64,000 nt of DNA from Paenibacillus sp. (GCA_023512345.1 JAILZT010000013.1:1-64000), one strand, 5' to 3'; numbered from the stretch's first letter, positions 7,456 through 15,807 are shown. Numbers and translations: made by a program. The notes: generated from the letters alone by a model not told the origin.

Positions 7456-8046
7456 TTGATTCTATGGATTAACGGAGCATTTGGATCAGGAAAGACAACA
7501 ATATCTTACGAGCTGAATAGAAGGATTTCAAATTCGTTTGTTTATGATCCTGAGAATGTAGGGTATTTCATTAGGAAGAATACTCCTAAACAAATTTTGA
7601 AAAAAGATTTTCAAGATCATGATATATGGAGAGAGATTAATTTTTCAGTTCTTCAAACAATTAGCAATGAATTTTCCGGAATCGTAATTGTTCCTATGAC
7701 GATTGTTAATCCTCATTACTTTAAAGAAATTATTGATAGGTTAAGATCAAACGGAATTGAAGTTAAACATTTCACTTTACTAGCAAGTCGAGAAACTTTA
7801 TTAAAGCGACTGAGAAGCAGAGGGAACAATAAAAATTCTTGGCCTGCGAAGCAAATTGATAGATGTACTAATAGCCTATCTCAGGATATTTTTAAAACAC
7901 ATATTCATACAGATGAATTATCTCCGGAGGAAATTATTAATCGAATTGCGAGTGAGTGTAACCTTAAGTTAAAACCAGACAATAGAGGAATTATCAAAAA
8001 GAAAATAGATCGATTAATAACGCAAATAAAACATATAAGACCTTAA
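7456..8046 (+). CDS. tmrB: TmrB-family AAA ATPase (tunicamycin resistance type), 196 aa
   Basis: A TTG at 7456 follows AGAGGCGAA. The product resembles Bacillus subtilis TmrB along its whole length: an opening WINGAFGSGKTT with Walker A at residues 7-14, a YDPENVGYFIR motif, IVPMTIVNPHYF, HFTLLASRETLLKRLR and KQIDRC. TmrB is an ATP-binding membrane-associated protein that protects against the nucleoside antibiotic tunicamycin, probably by binding it. Length is normal for the family and no motif is lost. It is the sole gene of a cassette, so it would be an antibiotic-resistance cassette. Substrate is inferred from the family only. Confidence 0.88.
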   Translation: MILWINGAFGSGKTTISYELNRRISNSFVYDPENVGYFIRKNTPKQILKKDFQDHDIWREINFSVLQTISNEFSGIVIVPMTIVNPHYFKEIIDRLRSNGIEVKHFTLLASRETLLKRLRSRGNNKNSWPAKQIDRCTNSLSQDIFKTHIHTDELSPEEIINRIASECNLKLKPDNRGIIKKKIDRLITQIKHIRP

Positions 8047-8091
8047 AGAGCATTTGTCAGAATAGTAATATTCAGAGAAGATAATGACTTC

Positions 8092-8211
8092 AGCAACAAC
8101 ATATTCACGCAGCGGGCGTACGGCCTCGGTCCGGCAGAGGGATTTCGTGGAAGTAGTAGCAACCGGTCACATCCTACTTCTTCGGACGTCGTGAACACGG
8201 AAACGTTAACT
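8092..8211 (+). repeat. attC-like site S11, type B, box with one-base loss
   Basis: The opening box is AGC-AAC (8092-8097), one base short of the expected AGCTAAC, then AACATATTCACG. The closing side is GTCGTGAACA, CGGAAAC and GTTAACT (8205-8211). The centre is a short type B form of 120 bases. Confidence 0.78.
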
Positions 8212-8269
8212 GAAATCAGACAAATGAATATACTTCATAGTTTAACTTTTAACAGAAAGGAAAACCGAT

Positions 8270-9109
8270 ATGAATACAAAACTGATTATTATTGAGGGAT
8301 TACCTGGATCAGGGAAGTCCACTATCTCACAATTAGTATCTGAAATACTTACTGACAGAGGTATTGAGGTTCAATTATTTCAAGAAGGTAATTTAGAACA
8401 TCCCGCTGATTACGATGGAGTTTCTTTTTATAGTCAAGATGAATTTAATCAGTTGTTATCAGACCATAAAGGATTTAAGGAAATGCTAGAGAGTAGGGCA
8501 ATAAAATGCAGGAATGATTTCTTAATTCCCTATCGAAAAATAAAAAATGAATTTGGATCTGATTTTCCAGATGACTTACTACAAGAGATATCCACAAAAG
8601 ATATTTATGAGTTGCCCTTCGATCAAAACGTTAAGCTGATCACAGAGAAGTGGAGTAGCTTTAAGAAAGATAGTCTTCATAATAATTGAATATATATTTT
8701 TGAATGTTGTTTCATACAAAATCCTATAACGATAGGTACTGTGAAATATAACATACAGAAAAGAGAAGTTATTAACTATGTTTTGCAGTTGGAGGATATA
8801 ATAAAGTCTTTGAATCCCTTATTAATTTATATTGATCAAAAAGATATCAGGTCTACTTTTGAGAAAGTAGTTAATGAAAGGCCAAAAGAGTGGTCGGATG
8901 GATTCATTGAATATTATACCAATCAAGCATTCGGTAAGATGCAAGGATATCATGGGTTCGATGGGGTTGTTCAAGTTCTCCAAGAAAGAAAGAATGTTGA
9001 ACTAGAGATTTTTAATTTGTTGGAAATTAACAAGCAGAAGATCGATAATTCCCAATATAATATTGAAACGTGTAAAGAAGAAATAAGGAAAATCCTTGAT
9101 ATTATTTAG
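8270..9109 (+). pseudogene. P-loop kinase-like protein, split by one in-frame TGA
   Basis: Two open segments, 8270-8689 and 8741-9109, lie in the same reading frame and are separated by a single TGA at 8687-8689. Read through, the joined protein is about 279 residues: Walker A EGLPGSGKST near residue 10, a LFQEGNLEHPADYDG segment, then after the stop YIFECCFIQNP and a helical C-terminal half with PKEWSDGFIEYYTNQAFG. This is the layout of a common Firmicutes P-loop (thymidylate-kinase-like) protein of about 280 residues. A nonsense mutation in a once-whole gene is the simplest reading. The 5' part has a good start (ATG at 8270, AGAAAGGAAA upstream) and might still be translated as a truncated product. 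Confidence 0.82.
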
Positions 9110-9157
9110 AAACAAAATACAAAGTGAAAGCAAGCTCAAAGATGTGTGTCTGATATC

Positions 9158-9279
9158 AGCTAAAATAATATTCACGCATCGGGCATAAGCACTCGGTCCA
9201 GTAGATGAATTTCGGGGAAGCAGACTCTGCCGGACACATCCAGCATTCGCTGGACGTCGTGAATACGGGAACGTTAGCT
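9158..9279 (+). repeat. attC-like site S12, type B
   Basis: The opening box is AGCTAAA (9158-9164), then ATAATATTCACGCATC. The closing side is GACGTCGTGAATA, CGGGAAC and GTTAGCT (9273-9279). The central arm is short: CCAGCATTCGCTGG. Confidence 0.82.
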
Positions 9280-9333
9280 GAAATCAATGCAAAACCAAAA
9301 AAAGATAATTCAAGGGTGGGGACTAAATCGGAG

Positions 9334-9858
9334 ATGAAGGAATGGGAAATATTATCTGATGAAGAGGCCGACTTTGTTTGGCAAACTATAAGAGAGCGAT
9401 TTGAATTTAATTCAAGAGATAACTTATCCCCTTTTTTAAAACTGCCTGAACCGTATCAAATTTACGATATACATCTATTTACATCATATCTAAAAGATAA
9501 ATCCATCACCATTGATGATGAATATTACAATACTTTCAATAGATATATCACCGATGTTTTCATAAAGTGCATGGGAAGCGATGAATATATTTATGCATTA
9601 GACTGGCAACATACAAGTTTTAAATATAATCCAAATAGTCCTGAGATAATGCCCCGTGTTACACATATGGAGGAGTTTAATGTTTACTTTCCAGATTTTT
9701 ATCCTGATGGAGATTATTATTTTTTTATTGCAAGTAATTTCTCATGGGGTTATTTTACACATCCATGGACACAAGAACTATGGATATTTGGAGAAGAACT
9801 CATAGCAGAAATAGTGAAAGTGCCCCAAATATATTTAACCCGGAAGTTTAGCCAATAG
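9334..9858 (+). CDS. DUF2716-like cassette protein, 174 aa
   Basis: The frame is open back into site S12, but the first sensible start outside the site is the ATG at 9334, with GGGTGGGGA and CGGAG upstream. The product has the DUF2716 signature near the C-terminus: DGDYYFFIASNFSWGY, a TFHPW-like THPWTQ and LWIFGEEL (residues about 125-155). Function of that family is unknown; it is frequent in Bacillus and Paenibacillus genomes. Soluble, no signal. Cassette boxes GTTAGCTGA and TCAGATAAC differ at one position. Confidence 0.72.
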   Translation: MKEWEILSDEEADFVWQTIRERFEFNSRDNLSPFLKLPEPYQIYDIHLFTSYLKDKSITIDDEYYNTFNRYITDVFIKCMGSDEYIYALDWQHTSFKYNPNSPEIMPRVTHMEEFNVYFPDFYPDGDYYFFIASNFSWGYFTHPWTQELWIFGEELIAEIVKVPQIYLTRKFSQ

Positions 9859-9909
9859 TAGTTTGAAGTAATTGGAACTGTAGGTTGAGTCGTAGAAGGC
9901 ATTGACATC

Positions 9910-10030
9910 AGATAACATAATATTCACGCATCGGGCATAAGAACTCGGTCCGGCAGAGGAATTTCGAGGAAGCAGAAGCAACCGACACACCCAGCATTCG
10001 CTGGGCGTCGTGAATACGGGAACGTTATCG
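9910..10030 (+). repeat. attC-like site S13, type B
   Basis: The opening box is AGATAAC (9910-9916), then ATAATATTCACGCATC; the closing side is GGCGTCGTGAATA, CGGGAAC, GTTATCG (10024-10030). Nearly the same as S12, with the arm CCCAGCATTCGCTGGG. Confidence 0.85.
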
Positions 10031-10094
10031 GAAATTACCGTATAAAAGAAAAATACATACATATTAAAATTAATGATAAACAAAGGAGAAGGAC

Positions 10095-10811
10095 ATGGGT
10101 AGCGCTATTAAAGCCATTTTGTTCGATTCAGGCAGGGTGTTAAATTGTCCCGTTACCGGACATTGGTTTATTAGTCCCAATTTTTTTAACTTTGTTAATG
10201 AAGAAAAATTCAAATCATTAGACTTGAAAATTAGAAACAATGCTTTTCATAAAGCAAATTCATATATATCAAAGCAGAATTTGATTAAAGATGAGGATGA
10301 AGAGTTTTATCATTTCACTGAGTTCTATAGAATTTTCTCAACTGAATTACCCCAGTTAAAATGGGATGACAATTTGATAAAATCAATTGCGTTTGATTTA
10401 GTTACTAATTACAAAAAGTATAGGTTTTATAAAGACGCGTCAGATTTGATTCCAGAGTTGAGTAGATCTTATAGACTTGCTGTAGTGTCAGATGCATGGC
10501 CATCATTGGATAATGTATTTAAACAAGCCGGGTTAAGGGATTACTTTTCATCCTTTATAATTTCCTCAACAAAAGGGGTTACCAAACCGCATGAGTTAAT
10601 GTACAAGACTGCCCTTGAAGAACTAGAAGTCTCTCCATCTGAGGCTATATTTGTTGATGATAACATTAGAAACTGTGATGGTGCTGAGAAGCTTGGAGTT
10701 AACTCTATTGTATTGTGCAGGGATATAAGGCAGTATTTATTTAATAAGATAACAAGTCCTAGACACTCAATAGTGCGAAACTTAAATGACGTTATCAAGA
10801 AATTAAGGTAA
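10095..10811 (+). CDS. HAD-superfamily hydrolase (cassette gene), 238 aa
   Basis: An ATG at 10095 follows AAAGGAGAA. HAD motifs are visible: motif I as ILFDSGRVL (residues 9-17, nucleophile D; the second acidic position is Gly), motif II as VVSDAW near residue 127, a Lys in GVTKPHELMYKTAL (about residue 155) and motif IV as AIFVDDNIRNCDGAEKLG (about residue 180). The C1-type helical cap between motifs I and II fits phosphatase or dehalogenase-like members. Substrate is unknown. Soluble; the sole gene of its cassette. Confidence 0.88.
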   Translation: MGSAIKAILFDSGRVLNCPVTGHWFISPNFFNFVNEEKFKSLDLKIRNNAFHKANSYISKQNLIKDEDEEFYHFTEFYRIFSTELPQLKWDDNLIKSIAFDLVTNYKKYRFYKDASDLIPELSRSYRLAVVSDAWPSLDNVFKQAGLRDYFSSFIISSTKGVTKPHELMYKTALEELEVSPSEAIFVDDNIRNCDGAEKLGVNSIVLCRDIRQYLFNKITSPRHSIVRNLNDVIKKLR

Positions 10812-10840
10812 TCTCGATATTATAATCATGGAAGAAGCTC

Positions 10841-10914
10841 AGACAACAAACGACCCAGCCTAAGATAAGAGCTATCTAAGGCTGGGTCGTTTCGTTAATA
10901 CCAGAACGTTATCG
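10841..10914 (+). repeat. attC-like site S14, short, third arm type
   Basis: The opening box is AGACAAC (10841-10847). The centre is almost entirely one hairpin, AACGACCCAGCC paired with GGCTGGGTCGTT around TAAGATAAGAGCTATCTAA. The closing side is CGTTAATA, CCAGAAC, GTTATCG (10908-10914). The inner TATTCACG arm is missing, so activity is doubtful. Confidence 0.7.
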
Positions 10915-10961
10915 GAAATAAGACAAAAACCTAATTAATAATACAAGTGAGGTGTTCCAGA

Positions 10962-11453
10962 TTGAAAATTATTTTTTTAGACATAGATGGAGTCCTGAAC
11001 ACTGATAGATATATAAGTTTTCAAAAAAACCATAATGTTGGGCAAATCATATTTGATCCAGAAGCAATGAAAAATCTAAAGTTCCTGGTCGAATCGACGA
11101 ATTCGAATATTGTTATTAGTTCAACGTGGAGAATACACTATGAATCAAATGAGAAGCTTTGGAGGGATTTGGGAAGGAATTTTAATGAATATCATCTAAA
11201 TGAAAGGATTATTGGCATAACCCCTGTTCATGATAAAAATCTGAAGACTTCAATTCGCTGGAAAGAAATCGAACATTGGTTATCTATAAATGAAGAGAAG
11301 GTAATTGAATCCTTTGTTATTTTAGATGATGAATGGGATATGGGGATTTATGCAAGAAGATTTGTGAGATGCCAAGCATATAAAGGACTAACTGATGATT
11401 TAAGGGAGAAGGCAGAAGTAATACTAAATACCCCATGTAATAGTGATTATTAA
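10962..11453 (+). CDS. HAD-like protein of the Swiss Army Knife RNA-repair type, 163 aa
   Basis: The TTG at 10962 is chosen because GAGGTG lies eight bases upstream. The N-terminus IIFLDIDGVLN is a textbook HAD motif I (DxDG), followed by VISSTWR (motif II, S/T) and a C-terminal FVILDDEWDM (motif IV). The short size with almost no cap matches the HAD domain found in Swiss Army Knife RNA-repair proteins and related small phosphatases. The previous cassette also encodes a HAD protein, but of a different subfamily, so this is not a tandem duplication. Confidence 0.82.
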   Translation: MKIIFLDIDGVLNTDRYISFQKNHNVGQIIFDPEAMKNLKFLVESTNSNIVISSTWRIHYESNEKLWRDLGRNFNEYHLNERIIGITPVHDKNLKTSIRWKEIEHWLSINEEKVIESFVILDDEWDMGIYARRFVRCQAYKGLTDDLREKAEVILNTPCNSDY

Positions 11454-11502
11454 TAAATAGAATACAAAAACTTTGATAGTATTTCTAGAAGAGCCGTACT
11501 TC

Positions 11503-11561
11503 TGATATCACCATATTCACGCTTCGGGCCATCGGACATCGTGAATACAACAACGTTAGCT
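11503..11561 (+). repeat. attC-like site S15, 59 bases, minimal form
   Basis: The opening box is TGATATC (11503-11509), then ACCATATTCACG, a short CTTCGGGCCATCGGACAT loop region, CGTGAATA, CAACAAC and GTTAGCT (11555-11561). Its length is exactly that of a classical 59-base element. Confidence 0.85.
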
Positions 11562-11600
11562 GAAATTGCTGCAAGTACTGTTTCAAAGGAGGGTAATGAG

Positions 11601-11987
11601 ATGAGAAAAGCACCTTTACTATTGATTTTTTTATTAGTACTTATTACTGGGTGTATGAATACAAAAGAAGATAATATAGCTGTTGACGTAAATGGTAACC
11701 CTGATGCTAAAGAGGTATTAAGTCTTGATCCAGATGCGGATATTTTTATGTTTAGAGACTTGATATATAAAACCAATATTGAGTGGGTTGATGAATTGGT
11801 ACTAACCCCCAATGAAGAGATTGGAGAAATAAAAAAACAAACTTCAATAGCAGAAGATTTTTTGAATGGAACCTCAAATTATCTACCAGTAGGGAGCAAA
11901 ATATACTCAAGTAAAGAAGGAGAAGATATTTTATTAGTTGAAACAGATGGAGTAATGCTTAAGTATTATGCATTAGTTGAAGGGTGA
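11601..11987 (+). CDS. lipoprotein cassette gene, 128 aa
   Basis: The start is the ATG at 11601 with AAAGGAGGG upstream; an open frame extending back to a GTG in site S15 is rejected because that GTG is part of the conserved arm. A lipoprotein signal (MRKAPLLLIFLLVLITGC) places the lipidated Cys at position 18. The mature part is acidic and has no recognised domain. The cassette is flanked by two minimal sites, with boxes GTTAGCTGA and TCAGCTAAC matching nine of nine. Confidence 0.8.
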   Translation: MRKAPLLLIFLLVLITGCMNTKEDNIAVDVNGNPDAKEVLSLDPDADIFMFRDLIYKTNIEWVDELVLTPNEEIGEIKKQTSIAEDFLNGTSNYLPVGSKIYSSKEGEDILLVETDGVMLKYYALVEG

Positions 11988-12022
11988 TATTTAGTAAGTG
12001 TCTCAAAGAGAGCAGCGACATC

Positions 12023-12068
12023 AGCTAACAATGCATTCACGCTCTTCGTGAATACAACAACGTTATAT
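12023..12068 (+). repeat. attC-like site S16, 46 bases, smallest complete site
   Basis: The whole site is two boxes plus one perfect hairpin: AGCTAAC (12023-12029), AATG, CATTCACG, loop CTCTT, CGTGAATA, CAACAAC, GTTATAT (12062-12068). Only this core is shared by all sites, so it defines the minimal element; everything else in longer sites is an insertion at the hairpin tip. Confidence 0.88.
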
Positions 12069-12079
12069 GAAATCCACTT

Positions 12080-12174
12080 AAAGCGGACACATTCCGCACC
12101 GACTAACCGAATTACGATCGGCGGCTATTGCAGCCTTAAGTCGGTGGGACGTCGTGAATACAGGAACGTTATAC
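12080..12174 (+). repeat. attC-like site S17, right part only (type B)
   Basis: It begins in the middle of a type B centre (GCGGACACATTCCGCACC), continues through GGTGGGACGTCGTGAATA, CAGGAAC and closes with GTTATAC (12168-12174). The left half and its cassette are gone, indicating a deletion between S16 and S17. Confidence 0.75.
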
Positions 12175-12324
12175 GCAATTGCACAAACACTTGAAACCAT
12201 TTCCAAACACAATCGTAACATTTTGTAAATAAATTACAATGAGGTGGAGCTTAGGACGTAGTGATTACAACGACGGTACATACAATCTGGGCAATTAATA
12301 AAGTTCAATTATAGGAGACCTAAT
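12175..12324 (+). other. gene-free stretch with a decayed site remnant
   Basis: No gene is visible. At 12254-12282 there is a weak copy of a right half-site: GGACGTAGTGATTACAAC followed by GACGGTACATA, which resembles GACGTCGTGAATACAACAACGTTA with several changes. Confidence 0.5.
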
Positions 12325-12762
12325 ATGCGGATCCAGATCTGGATTGAAAAATTACTACTGAAAAATAAAAAAAGAAGTGTTCCAGATTTAAGACCATCGT
12401 TTTCACTTCCACATAAAGGCGGTGAGGTGTGGATCTCCTGTCTAGATAACCTTGGAAACGATATTGAATTGATTAAGAACAAGATTACTAAAAATGAAGA
12501 AGCTATAATTCATCCCCATAAAAGGCTTCGAGTTTTATATCATTTAGATGGAACGGAAATTAATGATAGAGTTGTAAAAATAATTGGTGAGAACATTATA
12601 AGGATGAGTATGAATATATATAAATTGGCTATTGTTGGAGTGTCAAAAAAAGGAGAGCGAAAGATTAACAATGAATTATCAAAAAGTAAGTCAATTAAGT
12701 TAAGGCCCAAGTATTTTTCGAGCATGGATAATGCAAAAGTTTGGCTAGTAAATGAGAGATAA
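12325..12762 (+). CDS. STAS-like hypothetical protein, 145 aa (paralogue of the gene at 25990)
   Basis: An ATG at 12325 follows TAGGAGACC. The product shares its layout with the protein at 25990-26373: an N-terminal beta region, an IYKLAIVGVSKKG-type strand-loop, and a C-terminal FSSMDNAKVWLVNER ending (compare FSDPEEAKTWLVSER). This ending is typical of small STAS/SpoIIAA-like proteins. No function is known. It is longer at the N-terminus (about 30 residues, basic) than its paralogue. It is followed closely by the serine hydrolase gene, so the two may be co-transcribed. Confidence 0.72.
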   Translation: MRIQIWIEKLLLKNKKRSVPDLRPSFSLPHKGGEVWISCLDNLGNDIELIKNKITKNEEAIIHPHKRLRVLYHLDGTEINDRVVKIIGENIIRMSMNIYKLAIVGVSKKGERKINNELSKSKSIKLRPKYFSSMDNAKVWLVNER

Positions 12763-12799
12763 TACAAAGATGATAGCAATATCAGAGAAGGAGGAAAGC

Positions 12800-14593
12800 A
12801 TGAATACAAGAAATAGATATCACTATGTTAGCAAAGTAATAACTTGTGTTCTGTCACTTGTATTGATAATTATGTCATGCGCGGTGCCTGTCCACGCTGA
12901 GGTAGAGGATGTTGAGGCTACTCCCTCTAGGATTTCGTTGTCATCGCTAGAGGAGACGATTGATTCTTATGTGGATATGTATCAGAAAAAAACCGCTGCC
13001 GTTTCGATTGTGGCTATAAAGAACGGCAAGACCATTGTTAATAAGGCATATGGTTTCGCAGATATTGAGCAACAGAGAAAGGCGGATGCATCTACTATTT
13101 TTGAATGGGGTTCAGGCTCTAAAATGTTGGTCTGGACTAGTGTGATGCAACTTGTCGAGCAGGGGAAGCTTGATTTGGATACAGATATCCAGGAATATCT
13201 GCCAAAAGGATTTTTAAAGAAGCTGGAATACGATGCTCCCATCACTCTAATGAACCTTATGAATCATAATGCGGGTTGGGAGGATAGAATGATCGATTTA
13301 TGGTATTTATCTGAGAATGAAATTATGGATTTAGGAGAAACTTTGCAAAAATTTGAACCGAATCAGATATATAAACCGGGGAGTGTAATGGCTTATTCAA
13401 ACTTTGGTGTTGCTATGGCAGGCTACATCGTGGAAGTGCAAAGCGGACAACCCTTTTATGAATATGTCAATGAACATATATTTAAACCGCTGAATATGAA
13501 AGACACTTCGATTCATCCGTCACATCAAGATCGTCCAGACGTCGTGCTAAGAAGAAATAAGATTCAAGGATATACTACTAATTTGGAACTCATCCGCAAG
13601 AACAGAGTATACTTAAGTATTTATCCTGCAGGGGGGGCCATTGGTACAGCAGAGGATGCAGCAAAATTCCTTGCAGCCCTGATGCCTGTTAATAGTAGCA
13701 ATTTATTATTCAATTACAAGGACACGTTAGATGAAATGTTGTCAACAAGTTTATATTATGATGGAACTTCTATTCCTCGTATTGCACATGGATTCTTTGA
13801 GGTAGAGTACTGGGCATCTGCACTGGAACACGGTGGAAATACATTGGCGTTTTCAAGTAAATTTGTTTTTGACCCGGAATCTAATTTTGGGTTAGTGGTG
13901 ATGACAAACCAGTTTAATGAACAGGTTTATTGTGTTGGTCTTGTCAATAAGGTGTTTGGAAATAATTACAGCTCTAGTTCTGTAACATCTGGAAATGAAG
14001 GATATTATCTGACTACACGACGTGCAAGTTCCGGATTTACCAAGGGATATTCGGTGTTTAATTTGAAAAAGTATTCAACTTTTGAGCTTAGTAACTTCAC
14101 AAATGTTGTTGAAAGCGATGGTATCGTTGAGAAGGTCTCCTTTCCTTATGGTGATTATTTACCCGTATCAAGCTTAACGATAAACTTGATCAAAGGTTCT
14201 TTTATTTCTCTTGCAATAGCCATCTTATTCAGTTTGATCGCCTTGATCGGCTATTTAATCCGGTTACTGACATACAAGTTGAAGAGATGGGAAATGCCTG
14301 GGAAAGGGTTTAATATATACCATGTTGGAATTAATGTCGCAGGTGTTGCATTTATTCTAAATACTATAATCTTATTCACAAGAGCCATAAGCAACTCCAC
14401 CTATTCTTCTTTACGCATTCATTTCATCTTAAACATACTTTATATGATTCTTGCTGTGGCGTATCTTATCTTGCTTATCTACAAACTGAGGAAGATAAGT
14501 TGCAGCAAAAAACGAAAGTCCATATACATCATGTCTGGTATTTCGGCTTTCATATTTGCTGGTTTTATTATGGGATGGGATCTGTACTTTTAG
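12800..14593 (+). CDS. beta-lactamase-family serine hydrolase with C-terminal membrane domain, 597 aa
   Basis: The ATG at 12800 is chosen for its GAAGGAGGAAA ribosome site. A signal peptide (about residues 1-34, ending PVHA) is followed by a class C beta-lactamase/PBP4*-type domain: SxxK as WGSGSKM near residue 109, and YSNFG (YxN) near residue 199. The C-terminal 130 residues hold about four hydrophobic segments, a layout shared with FmtA/YbbE-like membrane serine hydrolases of Firmicutes. Such proteins act on D-Ala esters or peptides at the cell surface; true beta-lactamase activity is not implied. It is large for a cassette gene. Confidence 0.85.
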   Translation: MNTRNRYHYVSKVITCVLSLVLIIMSCAVPVHAEVEDVEATPSRISLSSLEETIDSYVDMYQKKTAAVSIVAIKNGKTIVNKAYGFADIEQQRKADASTIFEWGSGSKMLVWTSVMQLVEQGKLDLDTDIQEYLPKGFLKKLEYDAPITLMNLMNHNAGWEDRMIDLWYLSENEIMDLGETLQKFEPNQIYKPGSVMAYSNFGVAMAGYIVEVQSGQPFYEYVNEHIFKPLNMKDTSIHPSHQDRPDVVLRRNKIQGYTTNLELIRKNRVYLSIYPAGGAIGTAEDAAKFLAALMPVNSSNLLFNYKDTLDEMLSTSLYYDGTSIPRIAHGFFEVEYWASALEHGGNTLAFSSKFVFDPESNFGLVVMTNQFNEQVYCVGLVNKVFGNNYSSSSVTSGNEGYYLTTRRASSGFTKGYSVFNLKKYSTFELSNFTNVVESDGIVEKVSFPYGDYLPVSSLTINLIKGSFISLAIAILFSLIALIGYLIRLLTYKLKRWEMPGKGFNIYHVGINVAGVAFILNTIILFTRAISNSTYSSLRIHFILNILYMILAVAYLILLIYKLRKISCSKKRKSIYIMSGISAFIFAGFIMGWDLYF

Positions 14594-14597
14594 AGTT

Positions 14598-14649
14598 CTA
14601 TAACCATGTACTAAACGGTAGGAACGACAAAAAAGCACAAACGTTATGT
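14598..14649 (+). repeat. attC-like site S18, heavily degenerate
   Basis: CTATAAC (14598-14604) and AACGTTATGTGAAA (box GTTATGT 14643-14649) lie 38 bases apart, but the inner TATTCACG/CGTGAATA arms cannot be found. This is probably the eroded remains of a minimal site. Confidence 0.5.
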
Positions 14650-14695
14650 GAAACCTCTGCAAGATCTTTTATAAAACAAACACCTGGAGGAGTAA

Positions 14696-15568
14696 ATGAT
14701 CAATAATCCTATCACTTATAATTTTGACAATGTATCATTTCAATTAATGGGAAATCTCGATTTTAGTTGGTTACAAGAATTGGGTTATGTATTTGCAGTA
14801 TTCGATCAACAAGATTCAGGAAATATTTGTTTTGGAGTGGAGAAAGAAGGACAGAAAAAGTTTGTTAAATACGCTGGTGCCAAGACCGTTGAATACGAAG
14901 GAGATCCAAAAGAAGCAGTATCGAGATTAAAGAATGCAATGCCAATTTATTTTGAACTCAAACATCCGAGTCTAATAGAAATTGAAGACCATTTTGAGAT
15001 CGATTCGGGATATGTTGCTGTTTTCAAATGGTTTACTGGAGAATGTCTTCATGCCCATTGGTCATATCCACCTCCGGCTAAGTATAAAGATCCCAATTCT
15101 CCATTTTATAAATATAAACACTTATCAGTCGAACAGAGACTTGAATCGCTTGATAGAATTTTCAATTTTCATGTATTTGTCGAAGAGAAGAATTATGTTG
15201 CAATTGATTTTTACGATGGAAGCATTCTCTACGATTTTATTAATAATGAAACTAGAATATGTGATATTGATTTTTATCAGAAAAAACCATTCTATAATAA
15301 CATGGGAAGACTTTGGGGATCCTCTAGATTTATGTCTCCAGAAGAATTTGTGATCGGATCAGAGATCGATAGCCAGACAAACGTATTTACAATGGGTGCT
15401 ATTGCGTTTGGATTATTGGGTGGTGAACTTGATAGATCTTTCGAGAAGTGGGAAGGAAGTAAAGAGCTTTACAATGTCGCATGCAATGCAGTCGAAAAAG
15501 ACAAATTGAAAAGATATCACACAGTTAAAGAGTTTTATAAAGCATGGAATGCTACAGTTAATGATTAG
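14696..15568 (+). CDS. protein-kinase-like protein (YbdM-like), 290 aa
   Basis: An ATG at 14696 follows GGAGGAG. The sequence fits a divergent eukaryotic-type kinase fold: KKFVKYAGA with a candidate ATP-binding Lys (about residue 61), YVAIDFYDGSILYDF at the position of the catalytic loop (about residue 164), CDIDFYQ in place of DFG (about residue 188) and GSSRFMSPEEF resembling the APE segment (about residue 205). The glycine-rich loop and a standard HRD are not obvious. It resembles B. subtilis YbdM-type proteins. It may be an active Ser/Thr kinase or a small-molecule phosphotransferase. It stands alone in its cassette. Confidence 0.72.
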   Translation: MINNPITYNFDNVSFQLMGNLDFSWLQELGYVFAVFDQQDSGNICFGVEKEGQKKFVKYAGAKTVEYEGDPKEAVSRLKNAMPIYFELKHPSLIEIEDHFEIDSGYVAVFKWFTGECLHAHWSYPPPAKYKDPNSPFYKYKHLSVEQRLESLDRIFNFHVFVEEKNYVAIDFYDGSILYDFINNETRICDIDFYQKKPFYNNMGRLWGSSRFMSPEEFVIGSEIDSQTNVFTMGAIAFGLLGGELDRSFEKWEGSKELYNVACNAVEKDKLKRYHTVKEFYKAWNATVND

Positions 15569-15603
15569 TTGTTCCCACGTGTCTCGTAGAAGGCAGAGGC
15601 ATC

Positions 15604-15770
15604 GCATAACACCGCATTCACGCTGCGTTCGCTAACGCTCCCTTGGTTCGCCTGAGGCAATGGCATTAATGTTGAATCATGCGAACAAGGCTGCACCACC
15701 TAACCGCGTCGTTGCCGGCACTAGCGTGCCTTAAGGTGGTGAGGGTTCGTGAATACACTGCACGTTATCG
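15604..15770 (+). repeat. attC-like site S19, complete
   Basis: The opening box is GCATAAC (15604-15610), ACCG, CATTCACG; the closing side is CGTGAATA, CACTGCAC, GTTATCG (15764-15770). The centre mixes type A ends (CTGCGTTCGC, GAGGGTTCGTG) with a type B-like CACCACCTAACCGCGTCG arm paired to AAGGTGGTG. Confidence 0.85.
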
Positions 15771-15807
15771 GAAACAATAGCAAAAAAAGTTTGGAGGTAA
15801 TTCATAC

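Noticed and set aside
9205..9333. N-terminal extension of the DUF2716-like protein starting inside site S12
   Set aside because: The extra residues are translated site sequence; a proper start follows at 9334.
12752..12799. Upstream ATG for the large serine hydrolase
   Set aside because: It lies inside the preceding gene without a ribosome site; the ATG at 12800 has GAAGGAGGAAA and gives a normal signal peptide.
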